A DNA stretch of 28,952 bases from CAYMOV01 sp964392085 (GTDB taxonomy: Bacteria > Oederibacteriota > Muellerivitia > Muellerivitales > Muellerivitaceae): assembly GCA_964392085.1 (NCBI GenBank), contig CAYMOV010000028.1:1-28952 (forward strand), in the 5' to 3' direction. A program made the position numbers and the translations under genes. Positions 7,935-14,610 of the stretch are shown piece by piece. The number at the start of each line of letters is the position of its first letter. Within the stretch, counting starts at the first letter, position 1. The notes beneath the pieces were generated by a model that had not been told where the DNA came from, made no database searches, and was given only the letters and a program-made list of their open reading frames with translations.

Positions 7935-8414
7935 TTATTTTTTCTTTAGTTCCTCTATGAGCTCTTCCATCTTCTTCGGCGTCAAATGCTCATGGTAATC
8001 GTCGTTCACCTGCATGCAGGGCCCGGTGTGGCACCCGGCCAGGCACTCGACGGGCTGGTAGCTGAACTGGCCGTCGGGCGTGGTCTCGCCGGGCTTCAGG
8101 CCCAGCTTCTGCTCCACCACCTTCTTGATCTCCTCGGACCCGTTGAGCAGGCAGGAGATGGTCTGGCAGACCTGCAGGTGGTACTTCCCGCCTTCCTTCT
8201 TCTTATACATGGAGTAGAACTCGGCCACTTCCAGCGCCTGGGCGGGCGAACAGCCCACCAGTCCGGCGCAAAGCTCGATCGCGTCGGGCGGCAACCAGCC
8301 GAATTCCTTCTGGGCCAGCCAAAGGGCGGGCAACAGCGCGGCCCGGCGTACCGGGTAGCGCTTCGCGATGCCCTCGAACTCGTCGAGCGCCTTTTTGGAG
8401 AACTTAAGGCTCAA
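7935..8414 (-). CDS. nuoE: NADH-quinone oxidoreductase subunit E (24 kDa thioredoxin-like)
   Basis: Thioredoxin-fold subunit carrying the N1a [2Fe-2S] cluster beside NuoF. It has 159 residues. The ligands are Cys83 and Cys88 (CQTISC) and Cys124 and Cys128 (ECLAGC), with the usual Cx4C...Cx3C spacing. The N-terminal helical region contains ALLPALWLAQKEFGWLP, characteristic of the family. The start is TTG at 8414 with AAGGGG 6 nt upstream. The upstream spacer to nuoD is a Family A repeat, and the downstream spacer to nuoF holds a Family B unit. Confidence 0.97.
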   Translation of the reverse strand: MSLKFSKKALDEFEGIAKRYPVRRAALLPALWLAQKEFGWLPPDAIELCAGLVGCSPAQALEVAEFYSMYKKKEGGKYHLQVCQTISCLLNGSEEIKKVVEQKLGLKPGETTPDGQFSYQPVECLAGCHTGPCMQVNDDYHEHLTPKKMEELIEELKKK

Positions 8415-8424
8415 AACAAACCCC

Positions 8425-8508
8425 TTTCACCAAAGGGACACAGAGGCACGGGACGGATGACGAAAAAAGCCTTAAACCCAAACAGTGTCTCCGTGTCTCC
8501 GTGGTGGA
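8425..8508. repeat. Family A palindromic element, copy 2 (nuoD-nuoE spacer)
   Basis: Left arm begins TTTCACCAAAGGGACACAG; right arm ends GTGTCTCCGTGGTGGA. The centre is only about 33 bases, so an RNA copy would fold into one hairpin. It fills nearly the whole 103-nt spacer between the nuoD stop and the nuoE start. Confidence 0.85.
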
Positions 8509-8517
8509 TGTGGGTGT

Positions 8518-9780
8518 TCATCGGTCGAGTTCCCCCGCGATGATGTTGATCGACCCCAGGTTGGCCACCGCGTCGGCCACCATGTGGCCCTCAATGGTGT
8601 CCTGGAAAGCGGCGTAGTTCATGAAACAGGGCGGCCGGCACTTCACCCGGTAGGGGTTCTTGCTCCCATCCGAGATGATCGTGAAGCCCAGCTCGCCGTT
8701 GGCGGCCTCGGTGGCGTCGTACACCTCGCCGGGCTCCGGCTGGACACCGTTCATGATGAGCTTGAAGTGGTTCATCAACCCCTCGATGTTGCCGTAGGTG
8801 CCGGTCTTGGGGGGCAGGGCCACGCGCTTGTCGTCGCTCATCACGGGGCCGGAGGGCATCTTGGCCAGGGCCTGCTCGATGATCTTGGTGGATTCCCGGA
8901 TCTCGTAGAGCCGCACGAAGATGCGGTCGTAGATGTCGCCGGTGGTGCCCACCACGGTCTCGAACTTGAAGTCCTCGTAGTGGTCGTAGGGCTCGGCCTT
9001 GCGCAGGTCGTGGTCGACTCCGGACGCCCGCAGGGTCGGGCCGGTCCAGCCGTAGGAGACCGCCATGGCCGGGGACACCACGCAGAGGTTGCGGGTGCGG
9101 TCGAGCAGGATGCGGTTGGTGGTGACCAGCTTTTCCACGTCGTCCACGTTGCGGCGGACGGCCTTGAGCACCGCGCGCACGTCCTCGGCGAAGCCCGGGT
9201 AGGCGTCACGGACCAGGCCGCCGATGCGCATGTAGCTGGACGTCAAGCGGGCGCCGCAAAGCCTCTCGAGGATGTCGTACACCTTCTCGCGGGCGTTGAA
9301 CGAGTACCAGAAATTCGTGAGGGCCCCGATATCCACCAGGTTGGCCCCGGCGCAGACCAGGTGGTCGATGATTCGGTTGAGCTCGCTGGTCACGACGCGC
9401 ATGTACCGGGCGCGGTCGGGCACTTCCAGGCCCATCATCTTCTCCACGGCCCGGCAGAAGCCCGTGTTGTTCATCATGGCCGACACGTAGTTGAGGCGGT
9501 CGGTGTAGGGGATGCACTGCTGGTAGCTGTGGACCTCGCAGTCCTTCTCGAAACCGCGGTGCAGGTATCCCATCTCGGTGACCGCCGCCACGATGGTCTC
9601 GCCGTCGAGCGCCAACAGGGCGCGCAGGGTGCCGTGGGTGGCGGGGTGGCTGGGGCCCATGTTGAGGAGCACCAGGTCCCGGCGGTCCAGGGCCTTGTGG
9701 GACGAGAGCCCCTCGGCGGAGGTTTCCGGATCCTGGGCCGTGGGGGCCATGGGCAATAGGGTGCGGGCGTCGATCGGCAT
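8518..9780 (-). CDS. nuoD: NADH-quinone oxidoreductase subunit D (49 kDa)
   Basis: Hydrogenase-like subunit that forms the quinone site with NuoB. It has 420 residues from the ATG at 9780, which overlaps the nuoC TGA as ATGA; a longer reading opening at 10044 is nuoC sequence in another frame. Family motifs: MGPSHPATHGTLR from residue 41, ELNRIIDHLVCAGANLVDIG, and the C-terminal GHMVADAVANLGSINI followed by GELDR. The N-terminal 30 residues before the first conserved block are a little longer than usual. It is not fused to nuoC, unlike in enterobacteria. Confidence 0.98.
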   Translation of the reverse strand: MPIDARTLLPMAPTAQDPETSAEGLSSHKALDRRDLVLLNMGPSHPATHGTLRALLALDGETIVAAVTEMGYLHRGFEKDCEVHSYQQCIPYTDRLNYVSAMMNNTGFCRAVEKMMGLEVPDRARYMRVVTSELNRIIDHLVCAGANLVDIGALTNFWYSFNAREKVYDILERLCGARLTSSYMRIGGLVRDAYPGFAEDVRAVLKAVRRNVDDVEKLVTTNRILLDRTRNLCVVSPAMAVSYGWTGPTLRASGVDHDLRKAEPYDHYEDFKFETVVGTTGDIYDRIFVRLYEIRESTKIIEQALAKMPSGPVMSDDKRVALPPKTGTYGNIEGLMNHFKLIMNGVQPEPGEVYDATEAANGELGFTIISDGSKNPYRVKCRPPCFMNYAAFQDTIEGHMVADAVANLGSINIIAGELDR

Positions 9781-10477
9781 CACACCCAACCCTTCTCGCG
9801 CAGGCGCACGTCCATCTCGTCCATCAGGGACTCGTTGGCGGACAGGGTTTGCCGCTTCTTCAGGGGGTAATCCTTGCGCAGCGGGTGCCCCACGAACTCG
9901 TGGTGGTTGAGCAGGCGTTTGAGGTTCGGGTGTCCCGAGAAACGGATGCCCATCTGGTCGAAGGCCTCGCGTTCCAGGAAGTTCGCGTTGGCGTAAAGGT
10001 CGGTCAGGCTCGCCACCTGGGGTTCGTCCTCGGGCAGGAGGCACTTCAGGGTGAGGCGGTGGCCCAGCCGGAGGGACTTAAGGTGAAGGATCAGGCCGAA
10101 GCGGTGGCCCCCATGGTTCGGGAAGAGGGAATAGTCGACCGAGACCAGGTCCACCAACATATTGAAGGAGGCGGGGGCCTGGTCGCGCAGGGCGCGGACC
10201 GCGGCGGCCCAATGGGCGCGCTCGACCGTCACCTCGAGGGTGCCGAAGCGCTCCTGGGAGCCGAGGACAGCCTCGGGCAGGGCCGATTTCAGGATGTCCA
10301 GCAAAGCCGCGTTGTCCNNNNNNNNNNNNNNNNNNNNNNNNNNNNNNNNNNNNNNNNNNNNNNNNNNNNNNNNNNNNNNNNNNNNNNNNNNNNNNNNNNN
10401 NNNNNNNNNNNNNNNNNGAGGACAGCCTCGGGCAGGGCCGATTTCAGGATGTCCAGCAAAGCCGCGTTGTCCGCCAC
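9780..10477 (-). CDS. nuoC: NADH-quinone oxidoreductase subunit C (interrupted by assembly gap)
   Basis: 30-kDa connecting subunit. The 30-kDa signature EREAFDQMGIRFSGHPNLKR is clear. The coding sequence is interrupted by 100 Ns flanked by two identical 55-bp copies of its own sequence. Removing one copy plus the Ns (155 nt) leaves 543 nt, an intact 180-residue frame starting GTG at 10477 with GAGGG 8 nt upstream and beginning MADNAALLDILKSALPEAVL. That is a normal family length, so the gene is probably whole in the organism. Its stop overlaps the nuoD start. The collapsed reading is inferred from the repeat and the preserved frame. Confidence 0.93.
10318..10417. other. Assembly gap of exactly 100 N
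   Basis: Placeholder gap inside nuoC. The 55 bases before it (10263-10317) equal the 55 bases after it (10418-10472), so the two contig ends overlap and the true gap length is probably negative. Confidence 0.95.
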
Positions 10478-10505
10478 TTTTATCCCTCGGTAAACAGCCA
10501 GGCTC

Positions 10506-10591
10506 TCTCACCACAGGGACATAGGGTCACGGAAGAAGCTTTTGCTTCAAGACAAAAGTTCAACCCTGTGTTTCTGTGCCCCTGTGGTGAA
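10506..10591. repeat. Family A palindromic element, copy 3 (nuoB-nuoC spacer)
   Basis: Left arm TCTCACCACAGGGACATAGG; right arm ends TGTGCCCCTGTGGTGAA. The arms pair with several mismatches around a centre of about 30 bases. It occupies most of the 122-nt spacer between the nuoB stop and the nuoC GTG. Confidence 0.85.
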
Positions 10592-10599
10592 ACCGCCTT

Positions 10600-11106
10600 T
10601 TAGTAGTTAAACGTCGTTTCCTTCGGCATGAACTGCGGGCCCGCGGGGGCCACGTTGGGGTCGACCAGCTTGTTCTGCAGCTTCATCACGGCCTCCAGGA
10701 TGGCCTCGGGCCGGGGCGGGCAGCCGGTGATGTAGACATCCACCGGGATGATCTGGTCGATGCCCTGCACCACGCAGTAGTTGTCGTAGAAGCCGCCCGT
10801 GGAGGCGCAGACGCCCATGGAGATGACCCACTTGGGGTCGCACATCTGCTGGTGGATCTGCTTGAGGATCGGGGCCTGCTTGAAGGTCACGGTGCCGGCC
10901 ACGATCATCATGTCGGATTGGCGGGGGGAGAACCTCACCAGTTCGGCGCCGAACCGGGCGATGTCGAACACGCTGGACACCACGCCCATGAACTCGATGG
11001 CGCAGCAGGCCGTGCCGAAGGGCAGGGGCCAGAGGGAGTTCTTGCGGCCCCAGGCCAGCACGGCGTCGGCGCGGGTGGTGATGACCGGCAGGTTCTCTAT
11101 TCCCAT
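10600..11106 (-). CDS. nuoB: NADH-quinone oxidoreductase subunit B (PSST)
   Basis: Carries the terminal cluster N2 that reduces quinone. It has 168 residues from the ATG at 11106. The N2 ligands are the adjacent pair Cys34-Cys35 (GTACCAIEFM), Cys100 (SMGVCASTGG) and Cys129 (TGCPPRPEA). GTVTFKQAP is also conserved. The start overlaps the last 10 bases of nuoA. A longer reading to 11334 is nuoA in another frame. Confidence 0.98.
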   Translation of the reverse strand: MGIENLPVITTRADAVLAWGRKNSLWPLPFGTACCAIEFMGVVSSVFDIARFGAELVRFSPRQSDMMIVAGTVTFKQAPILKQIHQQMCDPKWVISMGVCASTGGFYDNYCVVQGIDQIIPVDVYITGCPPRPEAILEAVMKLQNKLVDPNVAPAGPQFMPKETTFNY

Positions 11107-11474
11107 TCGAACCCTCCCCGCTTCAGCAGGTACCACCAGCCGAAGGCCAGCACCCCGAGGAAGGACGCCATGACGCCGAACCCGGCCCAGGCCTTGTCCT
11201 GGAACCAGACGGCCCAGGGGAAGAGGAAGACCACCTCCACGTCGAACACCAGGAAGCACATGGCCACCAGGTAGAACTTCACGTTGAAGCGCATACGGGC
11301 GTCCCCGCTGATGGCCGGCTGTTGGATGCCACACTCATAGGGCATGGATTTCTCGGCGCTGGGCTTGTGGGGGCCGAGCAGGGAGGACAATAGGAGGAAG
11401 ACCAGCGGGATCAGGCCGGCCAGGACCAGCGGGATCAGGATGGGCGCCAGGTTTTCGAGTAAGGTCCAGTCCAA
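11097..11474 (-). CDS. nuoA: NADH-quinone oxidoreductase subunit A
   Basis: First gene of the complex I operon: membrane subunit (ND3 homolog), 125 residues with three helices. The conserved loop between helices 1 and 2 is present (YECGIQQPA, with the mobile-loop Cys), and the second helix contains FDVEVVFLFPWA with its buried acidic residues. The start codon is TTG at 11474 with GGGAGAG about 7 nt upstream. The operon promoter region lies directly upstream. Confidence 0.96.
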   Translation of the reverse strand: MDWTLLENLAPILIPLVLAGLIPLVFLLLSSLLGPHKPSAEKSMPYECGIQQPAISGDARMRFNVKFYLVAMCFLVFDVEVVFLFPWAVWFQDKAWAGFGVMASFLGVLAFGWWYLLKRGGFEWE

Positions 11475-11612
11475 AACGACTCTCCCTTAGCCCTCATCCG
11501 CTTGGTTTCATCCGCGGTGGATCCAGTCGGGATATGAGGGTGCCCCTGTCCGGCACAAGTCAAAAGATGACCGTTTGACCTGTGGCGACTCCGGGTGCTG
11601 GATGAAGGGAGC

Positions 11613-11642
11613 ACTATAGGGGCCAAAAGCGGGATTAATCAA
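11613..11642 (-). promoter_or_regulatory. Putative sigma70-type promoter for the nuo operon
   Basis: On the minus strand: TTGATT at -35 (11642-11637), an 18-nt spacer, then TATAGT at -10 (11618-11613). These match 4 and 5 of 6 consensus positions. Transcription would start near 11606, about 130 nt before the nuoA TTG. An exact CRP/FNR-type palindrome abuts the -35 hexamer. Confidence 0.55.
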
Positions 11643-11658
11643 TGTGAAATAATTCACA
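11643..11658. promoter_or_regulatory. CRP/FNR-family operator-like palindrome, site 1 (nuo-proximal)
   Basis: TGTGA-AATAAT-TCACA is an exact match to the TGTGA-N6-TCACA consensus of CRP-type regulators. Its centre (11650.5) lies about 44 bases upstream of the predicted nuoA transcription start, close to the -41.5 class II activating position. Which regulator binds is unknown. Confidence 0.6.
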
Positions 11659-11725
11659 AGGAAATGGGGTCTTCGTCAGGTTCCGGGGTAAAAAACGCCC
11701 CCAAAGGCCGCCTTGTCCCGTTCCT

Positions 11726-11741
11726 TGTGAAAAAAATCACA
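11726..11741. promoter_or_regulatory. CRP/FNR-family operator-like palindrome, site 2 (distal)
   Basis: TGTGA-AAAAAA-TCACA is a second exact TGTGA-N6-TCACA match. Its centre is 83 bases from site 1, close to eight helical turns. It is also 43 bases upstream of the ATG at 11784, so it could serve either divergent transcript. Confidence 0.6.
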
Positions 11742-11783
11742 AACCTCACCCGGAAGGGCCAAGGTCATCGGAGAATAGGCGTC

Positions 11784-13439
11784 ATGCCCACCTTTTCTTC
11801 CCATCGCCCCCGCCAAATCCATCCCATCCTGGCGGTCGTCCTCCTATTGGGATGGGGACTTTGCCATTTTCACTCTCCTTATATTTTGTCGGGGGGGGAT
11901 CTAATCCATGGGGACCGCGGCGATACGAGGTTTTGCGCCTATATCTTGGAGCACGAGTTCAAATCGCTCCGCGGCCAAGGGGATTTCCGCTCCCCTCCCA
12001 TGTTTTACCCGGCCCAAGGGACCCTGGGCTATTCCGAGCTTTTCCTGGGGATCCTGCCTCCCTATGCCGCTTTCCGGGACCTCGGCGCCGATCCCTTCTC
12101 GGCCCTCCAGCTGACCCTGATCCTGTCCGACCTGCTGTGCTTCGGCCTGACCCTGGGGCTTTTCCGGCGCGGGATCGGTTGGGACCTCCTCCCCTCCGCG
12201 ATCGGCGCGGCCTTCTATACTTTTAACCAGGCCCGCTTCGCCCAGTTGATGCACCCCCAGATGCAGGCGGGGTTTCTCATCCCCGCGGTCGTTTGGGCTT
12301 GGCTTGAGGGGTTGCGCGTCCAGGGCAAGCGCGCATCCCGGGGATGGGCTTGGTTCACCGCCTCTGGATTTTTGGCGGCGATCCAGCTCTCCACCTCATT
12401 TTACCTAGGTTGGTTCTTCCTGTTCGCGCTCGGGCTCGCGAAGATCACCGCCCTCTGCTTCCCGGCCACCCGGAAGCCCCTTTGGGACTTCACCTTGAAG
12501 CGAAAACCCGCCTGGCTCGGATCCCTCGCGGGACTCCTCGTGGGGCTGGTCCCCTTCCTCTGGATCTATGGCCCCATCCTTCCCCAACTCACGGAACGGC
12601 ACTACGAGGATTTCCTCTCCCTCATGCCCCGGTGTCGGGATTGGTTATGGATGGGGGCGAACCATCCCCTTTGGGGACGGCTCTCGGGATGGTTCGGGAT
12701 GGACCGACCCGACGTGGTGGAGTGGGAACTGCGGATGGGATGGGGCTTGGTCGCCCTGGTGGCGCTCGGCCGCGGGCTGTCCCTGCTTTTCCGGAAAATC
12801 AAACCGGCCAAACGGGTCGTGGACCCCTTGGCCTGGGGGAAAGTCGCCGCCATCGCGTCCTTGATCCTCGCGGCCATGGTTTTGCGGTGGGGTGATTTCA
12901 GCCTTTGGAGTTGGGTGTTCGATTGGGTGCCGGGAGCGAGCGCCTTAAGAAGTGTGGGGCGGGTCTCGTTGGTGCTCGCCTTGCCAGCCGGGGCGCTCCT
13001 AGCCTGGCTCGGCCAGCGCGCCTCGGACAAGATCGGTTCCGCCAAGAAAAAGAAACGTCCCCTTCTCATCGGCCTGCTCGCCTTGGCGATCCTGGCGTTC
13101 ATGGGGGAACAGGTTTCCCCGCCGCCCGACAGGGGTTTCTCGGACAGCCGGGAAATGTCCTGGCTCGGTTCCCTGACCGGACAGGTCCACAAGGTCTCCG
13201 CGGCGTTTTACGTCAAGCCGGACCCGGACCTGCCTGCCACCAGCACCGAATTGAGCCTGGACGCCATGTGGGCGTCGTTGGAGTCCGGGGTCCCCACCCT
13301 CAACGGCTATAGCGGGACGGAACCGCCGGGATGGGATTTGGACGGCTTGAAGCGGCCCGACTACCAGGAACGGGTGGACCGTTGGGTCCATGCCACGGGG
13401 TTGGACCACAAGGTCGGGGTCATCCGGCTCGAGAAATAG
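11784..13439 (+). CDS. Polytopic membrane protein, GT-C glycosyltransferase-like
   Basis: Predicted integral membrane protein of 551 residues with about ten hydrophobic segments and a soluble C-terminal tail. After the first helix comes a loop with an acidic motif (HGDRGDTRFCAYILEH) of the kind seen in GT-C-fold, lipid-phosphosugar-dependent glycosyltransferases and related uncharacterised proteins. A role in moving sugars onto an extracytoplasmic acceptor is a family-level inference, and no substrate can be named. I chose the ATG at 11784 because the protein then opens with a short basic stretch followed by a helix. The frame is open upstream to 11595, but that part is the regulatory region. 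It is divergent from nuoA and convergent with the Kelch-like gene across a Family D palindrome. Confidence 0.75.
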   Translation: MPTFSSHRPRQIHPILAVVLLLGWGLCHFHSPYILSGGDLIHGDRGDTRFCAYILEHEFKSLRGQGDFRSPPMFYPAQGTLGYSELFLGILPPYAAFRDLGADPFSALQLTLILSDLLCFGLTLGLFRRGIGWDLLPSAIGAAFYTFNQARFAQLMHPQMQAGFLIPAVVWAWLEGLRVQGKRASRGWAWFTASGFLAAIQLSTSFYLGWFFLFALGLAKITALCFPATRKPLWDFTLKRKPAWLGSLAGLLVGLVPFLWIYGPILPQLTERHYEDFLSLMPRCRDWLWMGANHPLWGRLSGWFGMDRPDVVEWELRMGWGLVALVALGRGLSLLFRKIKPAKRVVDPLAWGKVAAIASLILAAMVLRWGDFSLWSWVFDWVPGASALRSVGRVSLVLALPAGALLAWLGQRASDKIGSAKKKKRPLLIGLLALAILAFMGEQVSPPPDRGFSDSREMSWLGSLTGQVHKVSAAFYVKPDPDLPATSTELSLDAMWASLESGVPTLNGYSGTEPPGWDLDGLKRPDYQERVDRWVHATGLDHKVGVIRLEK

Positions 13440-13440
13440 G

Positions 13441-13570
13441 ATTCAAGTCGTCATTCCGAGTGAAGAGAGGAATCCGCTTTTCGTCCATTCAGCTTCGATC
13501 AACCTTCCGCAAACAGATTCCTCGTCGCCGAGTCGCCACCGGCGACCGGCTCACTCGGAATGACGAATTC
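13441..13570. repeat. Family D palindromic element (CGTCATTCCGAGTGA type)
   Basis: The left arm contains CGTCATTCCGAGTGA and AGGAATCCG. The right arm contains AGATTCCTCG and ends TCACTCGGAATGACGAATTC. The outer arms pair over about 20 bases. It fills almost the whole 133-nt space between two convergent stop codons, so it could also act as a bidirectional terminator-like structure, though no T-run is present. Confidence 0.8.
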
Positions 13571-13572
13571 AA

Positions 13573-14517
13573 TCAAGGCGACCGCCAGACCTCGGCCAGG
13601 AACCGCCCGTCGTGGCCCGCCAGGATCCAGAGGTGCGCCCCGAAGGACAAACACGACATGGCCCAGCGGGGCGTGAAGGGCGCCTTCTTCAGGACGCATT
13701 TCCAGTTCTTCCCGTCGGGCGAGCTCCAGACGTCGTTCTGCCGCTTATCCGCCTCGTACCCGCCCACCACGTAGATCTTGCCGTTGGCCGTGGCCACGCT
13801 GTTGCAGGCCCGGGGGGCGAACCCCGCGGAGGAAGTCTCGCATTGCCACCGTACGCCGTCCGTCGTGCTCCAAACGTCGTTGAACCGCTTCTCGGCGTCC
13901 ACGCCCCCCACCAGGTAGAGCCGGTCGCCCAACACCGCCAATCCCACGAGGTTGCGCGCATCAAAAGGAGCCGGGTTGGCCGCCATCGTCCAACGGTCGC
14001 CGTCGGGCGACCACCAGACGTCGTTGTGGTAGGTGTTGGAGCCGTCCAGCCCCCCGACCAGCCAGAGATGGCCCTGCCAGGCGATCAGAGACGCGCCGTA
14101 ACGCCCGCCGAAGGGGGAGTCCCGCCGGATCATATTCCAGGACCGGCCGTCGTCGGTGGCCCAGACGTCCGACCGGGGCCGGAAGGTGTCGTCGTAGCCG
14201 CCCACGAGGAACATCCGGTTCCCCAGAACGGCGAGGCCGTGCCCGTAGCGGCCCGTGAAGGGGCCCTCGGGTGCCTGGGCCCAAAAGAAGCCGTCCAGTG
14301 AGAACCAAACATCGTTGCAGAAATGGTTGTCGCCGTCCTGGCCGCCCACCAACCACATGCCGTTCCGGTAGGCCACGGCCGCCTGCATCATGCGGGGCGT
14401 GAAGGGCGCCTGGGTGGCGAACACCCAGTTCCGGCCCAGGGGGTTCCTCGGGCCGCAGCCGGACAGCAGGACGCAAAGCGCCGCGACGCCCAATAATCGG
14501 AAGTAGAATGGCCTCAT
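13573..14517 (-). CDS. Kelch-like six-repeat lipoprotein
   Basis: A 314-residue exported lipoprotein: a basic N-terminus, a hydrophobic stretch, then the lipobox LLSGC with the lipidated Cys at residue 21. The rest is six repeats of 48-49 residues. Each has a hydrophobic strand ending in a double-glycine motif (VGG at 57, 105, 154, 203 and 251, degenerate LAG at 299), followed by NDVW and a W-containing strand. Six such units predict a six-bladed beta-propeller, likely a binding scaffold at the cell surface or periplasmic face. Its ligand is unknown. I start at ATG 14517; an in-frame ATG three codons upstream is possible, and a longer reading to 15087 is antisense to the acyltransferase gene. 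Confidence 0.85.
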   Translation of the reverse strand: MRPFYFRLLGVAALCVLLSGCGPRNPLGRNWVFATQAPFTPRMMQAAVAYRNGMWLVGGQDGDNHFCNDVWFSLDGFFWAQAPEGPFTGRYGHGLAVLGNRMFLVGGYDDTFRPRSDVWATDDGRSWNMIRRDSPFGGRYGASLIAWQGHLWLVGGLDGSNTYHNDVWWSPDGDRWTMAANPAPFDARNLVGLAVLGDRLYLVGGVDAEKRFNDVWSTTDGVRWQCETSSAGFAPRACNSVATANGKIYVVGGYEADKRQNDVWSSPDGKNWKCVLKKAPFTPRWAMSCLSFGAHLWILAGHDGRFLAEVWRSP

Positions 14518-14554
14518 GGACCCCATCCTAACCCGACCGCCGGGAGGACCCAAG

Positions 14555-14575
14555 CGCCCCCAGGGCGTTTTTTTT
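14555..14575 (+). terminator. Intrinsic terminator-like hairpin between divergent genes
   Basis: CGCCC-CCA-GGGCG followed by eight Ts, read on the plus strand. It lies 36 nt before the acyltransferase ATG and upstream of the divergent Kelch-like gene. It could stop rightward transcription that has passed through 13439, or act as an attenuator for the acyltransferase. The stem is short (5 bp). Confidence 0.45.
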
Positions 14576-14610
14576 CCGGCTCCCGGGACGGATCCCGCCG
14601 GGGGTCCCCG

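Larger units (their letters stand above)
11475..11783. other. Divergent regulatory region between nuoA and the GT-C-like membrane protein gene
   Basis: This 309-base region has no gene I can support. It separates the leftward nuo operon from a rightward membrane protein gene. It contains a sigma70-like promoter reading towards nuoA and two exact TGTGA-N6-TCACA palindromes, listed separately. It is more AT-rich around 11610-11745 than the genes. The predicted nuo leader would be about 130 nt. Confidence 0.8.

Noticed and set aside
8485..9759. 424-codon open frame antisense to nuoD
   Set aside because: Shadow of nuoD; His/Val/Gly-rich with no recognisable motif and no ribosome-binding logic.
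9780..10514. nuoC extended upstream through the N run
   Set aside because: The upstream part is the duplicated contig end read in another frame; collapsing the 55-bp duplicate gives a normal-length nuoC.
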